A stretch of DNA of 64,000 nucleotides from an uncultured Sphingomonadaceae bacterium (GCA_947501325.1 CANMVC010000001.1:744001-808000); one strand, 5' to 3'; counted from the first letter of the stretch, positions 44,467 through 53,277 are shown. Translations and numbers: made by a program. Notes: generated by a model from the letters alone, not told the origin.

Positions 44467-44778
44467 TTAGCGACTGCTAGCGGCTCCTGAATAGGTATTG
44501 GCCTGGCTTTCACGCCAACCGGCCAGTAGCTGCAAACGCGTCGAACTGTGATCCCGCAAAAAACGCAGGCGATAGATAGAAGCCTGCATTAATTCGTCGG
44601 CCTCGGACAGAAGCGGACGAAGGTTTGGCTCGAGTTCTGACTTGTCGATGGTGCCAAGCTGTGCAGCTGCATTGCTGAGCTTCTGGCTCGCCTCGAAAAT
44701 CGCATCGCTATCATGCCCGTCCAAAGCGGAAAACAACATATCCTGCGAATGGCGAAAGGCCTCGACTATCTGATTCAT
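44467..44778 (-). CDS. FlgN-like flagellar chaperone
   Basis: 103 residues, entirely helical, following flgM with a four-base overlap (ATGA). The flgM-flgN pair is the usual arrangement, and size and helical pattern fit FlgN, the export chaperone for FlgK and FlgL. Sequence alone is not decisive, as FlgN proteins vary greatly. Confidence 0.65.
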   Translation of the reverse strand: MNQIVEAFRHSQDMLFSALDGHDSDAIFEASQKLSNAAAQLGTIDKSELEPNLRPLLSEADELMQASIYRLRFLRDHSSTRLQLLAGWRESQANTYSGAASSR

Positions 44779-45059
44779 TTCTTTGTTTCCACGCCAAAGA
44801 CCCCGGTTTCAATCATCTTTTTCGCCAGCGCATCTGTGTCCACGCGATAATCACCGGCCATGATCTTTGCACGCACCTCGGATACCTTTTGCTCATCAAA
44901 GGGCGCTTTTTCGGTCGCCAGTAGAGAGGCCGTAGTGTTGATGGCTGGTGCTTCTTTCGCCTTAGCAGCACCGGCATCTGTTTTGTTCGCCACGCCTTCT
45001 TGTAATACTGGGCGGTCCAGACGCGTGTTAATCGCTGAGTAGCTTTCTACAGGTTTCAT
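44775..45059 (-). CDS. flgM: Anti-sigma-28 factor FlgM
   Basis: 94 residues. The C-terminal VSEVRAKIMAGDYRVDTDALAKKMIETGVF is the conserved sigma-binding helix of FlgM. It holds FliA inactive until exported through the finished hook. Its own sigma-28-like promoter lies 88 bases upstream, which gives feedback on FliA activity. Confidence 0.92.
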   Translation of the reverse strand: MKPVESYSAINTRLDRPVLQEGVANKTDAGAAKAKEAPAINTTASLLATEKAPFDEQKVSEVRAKIMAGDYRVDTDALAKKMIETGVFGVETKK

Positions 45060-45146
45060 ATCATTCTATCCTTAATCGGTTCAACGTCGCATCTAGAATG
45101 ATTTTCTCACTCTCAGTTGAAACGAATATAATCTCTTTCATAACAA

Positions 45147-45172
45147 TTTACGGCGCGTTCGGAAAAAATTAA
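45147..45172 (-). promoter_or_regulatory. Sigma-28-like promoter of flgM
   Basis: On the minus strand TTAA, 14 bases, GCCGTAAA. Spacing and sequence are the same design as the flagellin promoter (TTAA-N14-GCCGTTAA), differing from the enteric TAAA-N15-GCCGATAA. Confidence 0.55.
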
Positions 45173-45190
45173 TATATTAACCGAAAAAAA

Positions 45191-45700
45191 TTATTCAGCC
45201 AGTTCAACGGATCCGGAACCCGACACACGGGCCATCAGCATTTTCGACTTCCGACTGGCGCGAACCGGGATATAGTCCCCTATCCTGCCGTTTTTTTGAG
45301 CCACAACGTTATAACTAATGCTGAAACTGGGGCGCTTCACGATTAGCGTCAGCGGCTGGTTTCGAAAAACTACAAACTCATCTTTACGCGTGGCCTGGCC
45401 CTGTTGGCGCGATTGGCCGCCTTGAATGGGCACGAATATCCGCCAGCCCAAATTCGGACAACTCACCAAGACCGCACCATTATTCGTGTTCGACAGCTGA
45501 ACAGCGCTTGGGCACCGTTTCAGCTTCAGCTTTGTATCGATAGCCGCCCGCGCGCCGCCAACATTGCCGATTGCGGCGTTTAGATGAACGGCCACCTGTT
45601 GATCAAGACGAGCGGTATCTTCAAACGAAGAAGTGGCGGCAATGGAAAAAGCCGACAATATCGGTACGACGATGCGAAAATAAGGACGAGGTTGGGGCAT
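45191..45700 (-). CDS. flgA: P-ring assembly chaperone FlgA
   Basis: 169 residues from ATG 45700, supported by AGGA with a 7-base spacer; the frame is open to 45772 but the extra part overlaps the preceding gene. It has a signal-peptide-like start (YFRIVVPILSAFSIAAT) and a C-terminal SAF-type domain (GRIGDYIPVRASRKSKMLMARVSGSGSVEL), which marks FlgA. It works in the periplasm to help FlgI form the P ring. Confidence 0.87.
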   Translation of the reverse strand: MPQPRPYFRIVVPILSAFSIAATSSFEDTARLDQQVAVHLNAAIGNVGGARAAIDTKLKLKRCPSAVQLSNTNNGAVLVSCPNLGWRIFVPIQGGQSRQQGQATRKDEFVVFRNQPLTLIVKRPSFSISYNVVAQKNGRIGDYIPVRASRKSKMLMARVSGSGSVELAE

Positions 45701-45768
45701 ATATGATTCCTGTGCACATTGGTTTCGGATAACCAAGCAGGTTTCATGCCAAATACGAACGCCGATCA

Positions 45769-46257
45769 TCAATTTTTTAAAAGAGCTTCGTCGGGCTCTG
45801 CAAAAGTCAGTTTGATATCGTCTGATTGTTTGACGGCCGAAACCAGTTTTTCTGGCATGTCGAGCACAATCAAATTACCGTTTTGCCCTGCGCTCTCAAA
45901 GGCATCGGCTATGGCCGCAGAGCGGGCAGCCACTTTTTCCCATTGCCTCAGCCTCTCGCCATTCTCCGCTTCTGCCGCGGCGGGCACAGATATGGTGAGC
46001 TCTTGATCCCGCTGAACCTTAGCTATTTCAGCAATTTCGGACCGGGCGAATTCGGTCAACATCGCGTTACTCAGACCGAAGAAATCGGCCGCCTTATAGT
46101 TATAGGAACCCAGCACGGGCGAAGCAACGACTGCTTCGGCAGATGGTTTTTCTCGCGTTTCGGCATCAGCCAAATTCACAAAATGCGCATAAGCAAAGGC
46201 GCTGAGCAACATCAGCGCCAAATCCAGAAACGATAAAGTGGATCGCCCGGCGTTCAT
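45769..46257 (-). CDS. MotB/ExbD-like single-TM protein without OmpA domain
   Basis: 162 residues. The N-terminus STLSFLDLALMLLSAFAYAHFV is a membrane helix with an Asp (D12) at its start, as in the proton-carrying helix of ExbD and MotB. The rest has EAENGERLRQWEKVAARSAAIADAFESAGQNGNLIVLDMPEKLVSAV, loosely like the start of an OmpA/ExbD fold, but there is no peptidoglycan-binding OmpA domain. It is three bases after a MotA-like gene and before flgA. It may form an accessory ion channel with its neighbour. No exact family is recognised. Confidence 0.6.
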   Translation of the reverse strand: MNAGRSTLSFLDLALMLLSAFAYAHFVNLADAETREKPSAEAVVASPVLGSYNYKAADFFGLSNAMLTEFARSEIAEIAKVQRDQELTISVPAAAEAENGERLRQWEKVAARSAAIADAFESAGQNGNLIVLDMPEKLVSAVKQSDDIKLTFAEPDEALLKN

Positions 46258-46260
46258 GGC

Positions 46261-46956
46261 CTAGCCCGCAGCCCGCAAGGGCTGGGCCGGAGAAAAATGA
46301 ACCGGACCGATGGTAATAAGTTCCCGTTTGGCTATCGCTATACTGTGCTGAACCACAGCAGCGCGATAGGCGTTTAATATCTCGGCTCTAGCCTTCAAGC
46401 GCACATGGATGGGAAACGCGATGATGTGGGAGACAAATAGTCCATAAAGACTGGTCAGCAAAGTGAAGCTCATCGCTGGGCCCATTTTGAGCGGATCAAT
46501 ACCCGTCGCAAAGAGCTGGATCAGCCCCATAATCGTGCCGATCAGTCCGATTGCGGGGGCAATGTCGGACGCTGAGCTCCAATATCTTGCCGGGATATTC
46601 TGTTTTTTTTGAACTTTATTCTCTTCCAGCCTGGCCCATTCTTCAAATGTCTTGGCATCCTTCGCATTGAGCAGCTGCGCAATGACGCGCCGAACGAAAG
46701 CATCTTCGCTCCGCACCCGCTCCAACCCCACAAGGCCATCCTCTCGGAGAACAAAATCAATCCGCCGGCACGTGAACGTAGCATTCTCACCGCTGTCAGC
46801 AAACGGATCCCTGCCACAATGCAAGAGAGCCATGAAGGATATCCCGAATGAGGTTCGACCGTTTTGAACCCATGCCATGACGAGGACGCTACCGAGCACA
46901 ATGGCCAGTGTCAGCGGATCAAAGAATTTCCCAATATTGGCCCCAATAATATCCAT
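46261..46956 (-). CDS. MotA/TolQ/ExbB-family proton channel protein
   Basis: 231 residues from ATG 46956. The helix FFDPLTLAIVLGSVLVMAWV, then ASDIAPAIGLIGTIMGLIQLF and MGPAMSFTLLTSLYGLFVSHIIAFPIHVRLKAR, are closest to MotA/PomA helices 1, 3 and 4. The usual MotA (55601) is also present, so this is a second channel protein. It leads a unit with the single-TM protein and flgA, divergent from flgB. A role in motor function or in energising outer-ring assembly is possible. Confidence 0.78.
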   Translation of the reverse strand: MDIIGANIGKFFDPLTLAIVLGSVLVMAWVQNGRTSFGISFMALLHCGRDPFADSGENATFTCRRIDFVLREDGLVGLERVRSEDAFVRRVIAQLLNAKDAKTFEEWARLEENKVQKKQNIPARYWSSASDIAPAIGLIGTIMGLIQLFATGIDPLKMGPAMSFTLLTSLYGLFVSHIIAFPIHVRLKARAEILNAYRAAVVQHSIAIAKRELITIGPVHFSPAQPLRAAG

Positions 46957-46989
46957 CACAGCATGGCCGATCGCAAAGCGGCAAAGCTT

Positions 46990-47016
46990 TGCCGGCAACC
47001 GGCAAAAACTTGCCGG
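46990..47016. promoter_or_regulatory. Palindromic site between the channel gene and flgB
   Basis: TGCCGGCAACCGGCA (46990-47004) is a 6-3-6 palindrome, and a half copy TTGCCGG follows at 47010-47016. It lies about 85-110 bases upstream of the flgB sigma-54 promoter, where an activator would bind. Confidence 0.45.
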
Positions 47017-47100
47017 TATGGATTATCATCCCAGTTCTTTTCTACCGTCATGCGTTTAAAACCCCCGAAAACCCTCATTTTCTGATGCGCGTCAAAAAAC

Positions 47101-47116
47101 TGGCACGCGCTTTGCA
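47101..47116 (+). promoter_or_regulatory. Sigma-54 promoter of the flgB operon
   Basis: TGGCACGCGCTTTGCA is an essentially perfect -24/-12 match. Transcription would begin about 75 bases before the flgB ATG and could read through to motB. Confidence 0.8.
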
Positions 47117-47204
47117 ACGTATCGTTCGGAATTGCCAATCCCGGTTTTTCCTACGCAATAGTCACGGTCGCCAGGCCGAATAGTTAAGACAGGATGTAGT
47201 TTCG

Positions 47205-47558
47205 ATGCCCAGCTTGGACCAAGTATTTGCATTAAACGGTGGAGCCCTTCAGCTGCGCTCGCAGCGCTTGAATATGTTGGCCTCCAACATCGCCAATGCC
47301 TCGACCCCTGGATATAAAGCCAAGGACCTCGATTTTGATCGGGCAATGCAGCAGGCGCAAAAAGGTAGCACCATAGAAAATTCTATGAGTGATCACACAG
47401 GCTACCGCGTTCCGCTGCAGCCTTCTCTGGATGGCAACACCGTGGAGTTGTCCGTCGAACAGGCGTTGTTTGCCGAGAATGCAATCCAGTACCGCACGAC
47501 CCTCTCGTTCCTGCAGGGGCAGGTCTCGTCCATGAAACGTGCCTTAAAAGGAGAATGA
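47205..47558 (+). CDS. flgB: Proximal rod protein FlgB
   Basis: 117 residues, with the rod-family N-terminus LQLRSQRLNMLASNIANASTPGYKAKDLDF and a C-terminal helix (ENAIQYRTTLSFLQGQVSSMKRAL). FlgB forms part of the rod next to the MS ring. First gene of the flg operon. Confidence 0.95.
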   Translation: MPSLDQVFALNGGALQLRSQRLNMLASNIANASTPGYKAKDLDFDRAMQQAQKGSTIENSMSDHTGYRVPLQPSLDGNTVELSVEQALFAENAIQYRTTLSFLQGQVSSMKRALKGE

Positions 47559-47560
47559 CA

Positions 47561-47959
47561 GTGAGTGGTAGTATGAACGTTTTCGATGTCGCCGGGCGCG
47601 CCATGTCAGCCCAGATGGTGCGGCTTAATACAACCGCGTCCAATCTTGCCAACGCGCGCACCGATTATGCCAGCAAGGACGAAGCCTATCGTGCCATGCG
47701 TCCGGTATTTCGGTCAGTTATGGAAGATAATATGGCAACGGTGGATGTCGAGCGCGTCGTGCAGTCGGATCTGGAACCCCAAAAACGCTACGATCCATCC
47801 AATCCTATCGCAGATGAAGAAGGTTTTGTCTGGGAGGCGGCCGTGGATGAAACAGCAGAGCTGATCGACATGCTCGAAACCGCTCGAAATTATAAAAACA
47901 ACGTACAGGTTTTGCAGACCGCAAAATCACTCATTCTTGAAACAGTAAGGAACCAGTAA
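47561..47959 (+). CDS. flgC: Proximal rod protein FlgC
   Basis: 132 residues. The ATG at 47555 overlaps the flgB stop but is only two bases from the AAGGAG site; the in-frame GTG at 47561 has a 7-base spacer and is preferred. Residues FDVAGRAMSAQMVRLNTTASNLANARTDYASKDEAYRAMRPVF and the C-terminal ELIDMLETARNYKNNVQVLQTAKSLILETVR are standard FlgC. Confidence 0.94.
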   Translation: MSGSMNVFDVAGRAMSAQMVRLNTTASNLANARTDYASKDEAYRAMRPVFRSVMEDNMATVDVERVVQSDLEPQKRYDPSNPIADEEGFVWEAAVDETAELIDMLETARNYKNNVQVLQTAKSLILETVRNQ

Positions 47960-48627
47960 TGGAAATCTCACCACAAGTTTTTGAAAACCCTAAGTCAAAT
48001 ATTGCAGGTCTGGGATCCGCCCAACCAGCAGATGCGATCGGTGATAGCACCCTGGATCAGGATTCCTTCTTGCGCCTGATGACAACACAGTTGAAGTTTC
48101 AAGATCCGTTCGATCCACTGGATAATCAGGCAATGGTTGCCCAGCTGGCCCAATTTTCAAGTGTTGCCGGCATTTCAGAGATGAATCAGTCGCTCACCGA
48201 CATCGCGGCCACTTTGGGTAATAGTCGACTGTCCGATGCCAAAGAATGGATTGGCCATTCCTTGTTGGTGCCCGGCAACTTTGCCGTTGTCGACAAAAAA
48301 GGAGAATATTCCGGCGAGTTTGAGCTGGATCAGGCAACCGATAACCTGTCGATCGACCTGCTCAATGACGCTGGTGAAATTGTTATGTTTGCCGAGCTTG
48401 GTCGCCAGGAAGCCGGCCCCATCCAATTTAACTTTGATAGTAAGAATGCCGCCGGAGAGCCACAAGATCTCGGCCGACTGCGGGTTCGGGTAAATGGCGG
48501 TTCGGCTTCCAATCTGGCAACCTGGGTTCCCGTGGCATCGGTACAAACCTCGGAAGCTAATGGCCCACCCATATTGGTGACGCCGATTGGGAATGTCCTG
48601 CCATCCGAAGCTTTACGCATCGGATGA
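47959..48627 (+). CDS. flgD: Hook scaffold protein FlgD
   Basis: 222 residues. DQDSFLRLMTTQLKFQDPFDPLDNQAMVAQLAQFSSVAGISEMN is the conserved FlgD N-terminal motif; the rest is the Tudor/Fn3-like cap region, with LGNVLPSEALRIG-like end. FlgD caps the growing hook. Its ATG overlaps the flgC stop by one base. Confidence 0.93.
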   Translation: MEISPQVFENPKSNIAGLGSAQPADAIGDSTLDQDSFLRLMTTQLKFQDPFDPLDNQAMVAQLAQFSSVAGISEMNQSLTDIAATLGNSRLSDAKEWIGHSLLVPGNFAVVDKKGEYSGEFELDQATDNLSIDLLNDAGEIVMFAELGRQEAGPIQFNFDSKNAAGEPQDLGRLRVRVNGGSASNLATWVPVASVQTSEANGPPILVTPIGNVLPSEALRIG

Positions 48628-48670
48628 GCGCCATCGCCATTACAATGAATAACAACCAGGAGAAGAAATA

Positions 48671-49501
48671 ATGTCTTTCTTTACGTCCCTTAGTGGCCTG
48701 AAAGCCGCGCAAACCGATTTGAATGTCATTTCAAACAATGTCGCGAATACAAACTCGACCGGCTTTAAGAAAAGTCGCGCGTTATTTGGCGATCTGTTTG
48801 CTGCTGCGCCCACGCAATCGGCAAAAACAGTTGCCGGTCAGGGCGTCCGGTTAAGCGGTATCAACCAGCAATTTACCCAAGGTACCTTGCAGGCAACCGA
48901 CAAGACTTTGGATCTGGCCATTGCCGGTGACGGATTTTTCTCCGTCCGCGGCCAACCTCCTCGTCAGGACCTTTCCTTCACCCGAAATGGCTCTTTTGCG
49001 GTCAATATTGATCGCGAAGTGGTCGATACAACGGGCGCAAAAGCACAGCTGTTGCCGGTTGATGCCAATGGTGTGGCCACGTCCACCAATGTCGCCGATA
49101 TGTTTGACTTCATTCTGCCGGATACTGATCCTGCCGATCCGGCAGCGATATTGGCCAATATCTCGATCAATGGCGAGGGTGTTGTAAGCGCGACATTTTC
49201 CAACGGCAACCAGATCAACATTGGCGCGCTTGCCATGGCAAGTTTCACAGCCATCGAGGGCCTGCGTCCCATTGGTGACGCACATTGGCAGGCCACCGGC
49301 GATTCCGGTGCTGCGCAAATCAACCAGGCAGCCAACGGACCGTTGGGTCAGGTCCGCTCCGGTTCTCTGGAGCTCGCCAACGTGGATATTACCGAAGAGT
49401 TGGTCTCTTTGATTTCCGCCCAACGGAATTTCCAAGCCAACGCGCAGGCCATTGAGACCGCCAATACCCTTAGCCAGACGATTATCAACCTTCAGGTCTA
49501 A
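48671..49501 (+). CDS. flgE: Hook protein FlgE, short form
   Basis: 276 residues against about 400 in enteric hook proteins. N-terminal SGLKAAQTDLNVISNNVANTNSTGFKKSRALFGDLF and C-terminal GSLELANVDITEELVSLISAQRNFQANAQAIETANTLSQTIINL are typical FlgE, and the place between flgD and flgF fits. The middle holds one compact beta domain only, so the outer hook domain appears missing. No frameshift is visible; the shortness looks natural. Confidence 0.92.
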   Translation: MSFFTSLSGLKAAQTDLNVISNNVANTNSTGFKKSRALFGDLFAAAPTQSAKTVAGQGVRLSGINQQFTQGTLQATDKTLDLAIAGDGFFSVRGQPPRQDLSFTRNGSFAVNIDREVVDTTGAKAQLLPVDANGVATSTNVADMFDFILPDTDPADPAAILANISINGEGVVSATFSNGNQINIGALAMASFTAIEGLRPIGDAHWQATGDSGAAQINQAANGPLGQVRSGSLELANVDITEELVSLISAQRNFQANAQAIETANTLSQTIINLQV

Positions 49502-49534
49502 TATCTGACCACCCTATCAACCCGGGAATAGCTC

Positions 49535-50281
49535 ATGGATAAAATTGCATATACCAGCGCCAACGCAATGCAAACGCTGATGAAGCGCCAAACGACTATT
49601 GCCAATAACATGGCCAACGCAAATACGGTTGGTTTCAAGGCTGACATGATTTCAGCAGAAGCCAAATATTTGAATGGCCCGGGTCATGATAGTCGAGCGA
49701 TGGCGGTGGAACGGGATATGCAGGCCGACATGAATGCCGGCAGCGTAACCCAAACCGGTCGGCCGCTGGATATTGCCCTGGAAGGCGATTCGATGATCGC
49801 GGTGCAGGCAGCCGATGGCAAGGAAGCCTATTCTCGGCGCGGTGATTTACGGATCGCGGCTTCCGGCGCAATGGTTACTGGCGACGGCTTTCCCGTGCTC
49901 GGCGAAAGCGGCCCAGTTACTATGCCGCCAGCGGACCGGGTTGATATTGGCGCCGATGGAACGGTGTTTTTTGTTCCTCAAGGCGGCGATCCAACACAGC
50001 CTCAGGAACTTGGCAGACTAAAGCTGGTCAGCGTGACCGGCAGTGCCATCTCGAAGGGTGCTGACACCCTATTTCACGTCCCCGACGACGGGCAATTGCC
50101 AGTCGACGAAAATGCGCGCCTCATCCCGGGTGCTTTGGAGGAATCCAACGTCAATATGACGGCCGCGCTGGTAGACATGATCGAAACCAGCAGGGCCTGG
50201 GAAACACAGGCAAAATTGCTGAGATCGGCGGAAGAACTGGATGAGAGCAGTGCTAGCATAATGAGTCTGCCACAAGGATGA
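49535..50281 (+). CDS. flgF: Rod protein FlgF
   Basis: 248 residues: MQTLMKRQTTIANNMANANTVGFKADMISAEA at the N-terminus and ALEESNVNMTAALVDMIETSRAWETQAKLLRSAEELDESSASIM at the C-terminus, the paired helices of the rod/hook family. It forms the distal part of the proximal rod and has the usual length. Confidence 0.94.
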   Translation: MDKIAYTSANAMQTLMKRQTTIANNMANANTVGFKADMISAEAKYLNGPGHDSRAMAVERDMQADMNAGSVTQTGRPLDIALEGDSMIAVQAADGKEAYSRRGDLRIAASGAMVTGDGFPVLGESGPVTMPPADRVDIGADGTVFFVPQGGDPTQPQELGRLKLVSVTGSAISKGADTLFHVPDDGQLPVDENARLIPGALEESNVNMTAALVDMIETSRAWETQAKLLRSAEELDESSASIMSLPQG

Positions 50282-50312
50282 TCTGGGCTGAGCCCAAGAA
50301 GGAGTTTATGAA

Positions 50313-51101
50313 ATGACCAATGCTGCCTTACAAGTCGCGCGCACCGGTCTCGATGCGCAAAATACCAAGATGCGGGTGATCGCCAACAATCTGGCGAACG
50401 TCAACACGACAGGATTTAAAAGGGATCGCGCTGATTTCGCGACATTATCCTATCAAAATATCGTTACCCCGGGCGCGCCGTCCGATGCGCAAAACCGATT
50501 TGCCAGCGGCCTGCAATTAGGCACCGGCGTCAGATTGTCTGGCATCGGTAAGATCGATACCCAGGGCACATTGCAAAATACCGAAAATGCTTTTGACATG
50601 GCTATTGAAGGCGGCGGTTTTTTCCAAGTGGAAAGGCCGGATGGCTCCACCGGATATACCCGCGCAGGAAATTTCAATCTCACAGCCGAGGGCAATCTCG
50701 TAACAAGCGACGGTTTGCCGGTTATTCCCGCGATTCAGATTCCGCAGGGCGCAACCGCCGTGACCATCGGTAACAATGGAACCGTGAGCGCATCGCTGGC
50801 CGGACAATCGGAAATCAGTGAGCTGGGACAGATAGAGCTAGCCAATTTCACGAACCCCGCAGGGTTGCTATCGGTCGGCAATAACATTCTGACCGAAACG
50901 GCTGCCAGCGGCGCTCCCCAGGTGGGTGAGGCTGGCACGGCAGGACTCGGCAACATCCGTCAGGGCGCGCTCGAGCAATCCAATGTGAATATCGTCGAAG
51001 AGCTGGTCAACATGATCGAAACGCAGCGCGCTTATGAGGTCAATTCCAAAATGATCTCGGCCACCGACGAAATGCTGCAATTTGTGAACCAGCAAATCTA
51101 A
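50313..51101 (+). CDS. flgG: Distal rod protein FlgG
   Basis: 262 residues. LQVARTGLDAQNTKMRVIANNLANVNTTGFKRDRADFATLSYQ and QGALEQSNVNIVEELVNMIETQRAYEVNSKMISATDEMLQFVNQQ are textbook FlgG ends. It builds the drive shaft that passes through the P and L rings. AAGGAG lies before the ATG. Confidence 0.96.
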   Translation: MTNAALQVARTGLDAQNTKMRVIANNLANVNTTGFKRDRADFATLSYQNIVTPGAPSDAQNRFASGLQLGTGVRLSGIGKIDTQGTLQNTENAFDMAIEGGGFFQVERPDGSTGYTRAGNFNLTAEGNLVTSDGLPVIPAIQIPQGATAVTIGNNGTVSASLAGQSEISELGQIELANFTNPAGLLSVGNNILTETAASGAPQVGEAGTAGLGNIRQGALEQSNVNIVEELVNMIETQRAYEVNSKMISATDEMLQFVNQQI

Positions 51102-51130
51102 CCATAATTTGACCGAGAGGCATTAACATC

Positions 51131-51817
51131 ATGCGCCTATCATCTAACATACACACGGTTCTGGCGATCAGCGCTGCTCCCTTGTTGCTCATCAGTTGCA
51201 TGGGCTCGGACGGCATGAGACCGGAGCCCGGTTTTGCCGGTGTCGTCGCGCCAACGTTGGCATCTCCATCGCCTGCCGTCGCCAATGGTGCCATTTTTCA
51301 GCAAGCGTCGGGATATGCCGCGCTCACCAGCGGCATGCGTGCCAGCATGAAAGGTGATATCATTACAATATTACTGGTTGAGAATACCAGAGCTGCCAAA
51401 TCCAACAGCGCGTCCAAAGACCGCGCTGGCAGCGTTTCTTTAACGCCACCGACGACCGGTCTACTGTCTCTATTTTCGCCGAGCGATGTTGCAACCAGCG
51501 GCTCGCAGAATTTCTCGGGTAGTGGCAATGCCTCGCAATCCAATTCCCTGCAGGGCCAAGTCAGCGTGACCGTCGCCGAAAGCTATGCCAATGGAACAAT
51601 GCTGGTACGTGGACAGAAAATGACCTCGCTCAACCGCGGCGATGAACACGTCCAGTTTAGCGGCCTTATCCGCGCCATTGATGTTTCCTCCGACAACACG
51701 ATTCCCTCGAACAAAGTCGCCAATGCACGGATTATCTATGGCGGCTCCGGTGAGATTGCATCTGCTAGCAAGCAAGGTTGGCTACAAAATTTCTTCGCGA
51801 AAATTTCGCCCTTTTAG
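51131..51817 (+). CDS. flgH: L-ring protein FlgH
   Basis: 228 residues with a lipoprotein signal (AISAAPLLLISCMG; lipobox Cys near residue 24). SMKGDIITILLVENTRAAKSNSASKDR, VSVTVAESYANGTMLVRGQKMTSLNRGDEHVQFSGLIRAIDVSSDNTIPSNKVANARIIYGGSGEI are conserved FlgH parts. It forms the outer-membrane bushing. Confidence 0.95.
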   Translation: MRLSSNIHTVLAISAAPLLLISCMGSDGMRPEPGFAGVVAPTLASPSPAVANGAIFQQASGYAALTSGMRASMKGDIITILLVENTRAAKSNSASKDRAGSVSLTPPTTGLLSLFSPSDVATSGSQNFSGSGNASQSNSLQGQVSVTVAESYANGTMLVRGQKMTSLNRGDEHVQFSGLIRAIDVSSDNTIPSNKVANARIIYGGSGEIASASKQGWLQNFFAKISPF

Positions 51818-51838
51818 CTCTCGATCAGGCAAAACCAT

Positions 51839-52963
51839 ATGACCCTATCACCAACATTATCCCGTTTCATTCATCTGATTGCCGCATTGGCCATCACGCT
51901 GCTCATTGCGCTCCAGCCTGCGCAGGCGGAGCGGATTAAAGATCTCGGCCATTTCGCCGGCATCAGGACCAACCAACTGGTCGGCTATGGCGTGGTTGTC
52001 GGGCTTGCCGGGACCGGTGATGACAGTCTGGAATATGCCACGCTGGGTGTCAAAGGCATGACCAGTCGCTTTGGATTGGCCCTGCCTCCAGGTGTCAACC
52101 CCGCAACGAAAAATGCTGCTGCGGTCATGGTGACTGCAGAAATGCCGGCCTTTGCAAAACCCGGACAGCGGATGGATGTCACTGTATCAGCGCTCGGCAA
52201 AGCCAAATCGCTACGTGGCGGCACTTTGATATTGATGCCGCTCTATGGCGCCGACCAACAGATTTACGCCATGGCGCAGGGCAATTTGGCGGTTGGTGGC
52301 TTGGGCATTTCTGCCGCGGATGGGTCCAGACTGACCGTCAACATCCCTTCGGTTGGACGCATCTCTGGTGGCGCCAGCATTGAAAGAACCGTTGCGACTG
52401 GTTTTGCAAGCCAGCCATTTCTCAGCTTCAATCTGACCGATGCCGATCTGACCACCTCTTTGCGGGTGGCCGACGCAATTAACGAAGCTGTGGGCGCTGG
52501 TATCGCCATCGCGTCCGACGCCGTGACCGTACGCATTGTTGCACCGGTGGGAGCCCAGGAGCGAGTGATACTGATGGGCAAGATCGAAAACCTCAACGTG
52601 AACCCAGCAGAGGCTCGCGCCCGGATCATTATTAATGCCAGGACAGGAACCGTTGTGATCAACGGCGCCGTTCGCTTGGGACCCGCAGCCGTCACGCACG
52701 GCAGATTGACGGTACGGGTCGAAGAAAATCCAACGGTTGTGCAACCAGCGCCATTTAGCCGTGGACGGACCGAAACCGAACCCAATAGTGACATCGCGGT
52801 GGCAGACGATGGTGCCCCAGCCTTCGAAATTGGACGCCGGGCTTCCTTATCGGAAATTGTCGAAACTATTAATTCCATCGGCGTTTCACCGTCTGACTTA
52901 ACAGCGATACTGGAAGGTTTGAAGCAAGCAGGCGCATTGAAAGCGGAGTTGATCATCATATGA
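51839..52963 (+). CDS. flgI: P-ring protein FlgI
   Basis: 374 residues with a signal peptide (LIAALAITLLIALQPAQAERIKDL). NQLVGYGVVVGLAGTGDD, FAKPGQRMDVTVSALGKAKSLRGGTLILMPLYGADQQIYAMAQG and ARIIINARTGTVVINGAVRL are diagnostic. It forms the ring in the peptidoglycan layer, assisted by FlgA. Confidence 0.96.
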   Translation: MTLSPTLSRFIHLIAALAITLLIALQPAQAERIKDLGHFAGIRTNQLVGYGVVVGLAGTGDDSLEYATLGVKGMTSRFGLALPPGVNPATKNAAAVMVTAEMPAFAKPGQRMDVTVSALGKAKSLRGGTLILMPLYGADQQIYAMAQGNLAVGGLGISAADGSRLTVNIPSVGRISGGASIERTVATGFASQPFLSFNLTDADLTTSLRVADAINEAVGAGIAIASDAVTVRIVAPVGAQERVILMGKIENLNVNPAEARARIIINARTGTVVINGAVRLGPAAVTHGRLTVRVEENPTVVQPAPFSRGRTETEPNSDIAVADDGAPAFEIGRRASLSEIVETINSIGVSPSDLTAILEGLKQAGALKAELIII

Positions 52964-53277
52964 ACATTATTCCAAACACCGGCAGCACCATCGCAAAGCC
53001 GCCGGCAAATGCCGAAAATCCGCCCGCGGACAGGTCGAAAACGGCCCTTGAAACCATGGCAGCTGATTTCGAAGCGATCTTCGTGCGTCAGATGCTGTCT
53101 ACCATGCGCACCTCTTCGTTGGGCGAAGGTCTGTTCGATGGCCAGGGGCTAGAGGAATTTCGCGATATGCAAGATTCCATGCTCGCAAAAGATATGGCCG
53201 ATAAAGGTGTCTTCGGCGTTGCCGAACTGCTGAGCCGTCACGTCCAAAATAACGGGACGGAGGAACATAATGTCTGA
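52960..53277 (+). CDS. flgJ: FlgJ, rod-binding domain only
   Basis: 105 residues, ATG overlapping the flgI stop. The LETMAADFEAIFVRQMLSTMRTSSLGEGLFDGQGLEEFRDMQDSMLAKDMADKG segment is the rod-binding half of FlgJ. The C-terminal muramidase half of enteric FlgJ is absent, as in many alphaproteobacteria; the SLT enzyme at 43462 probably supplies that activity. Confidence 0.92.
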   Translation: MNIIPNTGSTIAKPPANAENPPADRSKTALETMAADFEAIFVRQMLSTMRTSSLGEGLFDGQGLEEFRDMQDSMLAKDMADKGVFGVAELLSRHVQNNGTEEHNV

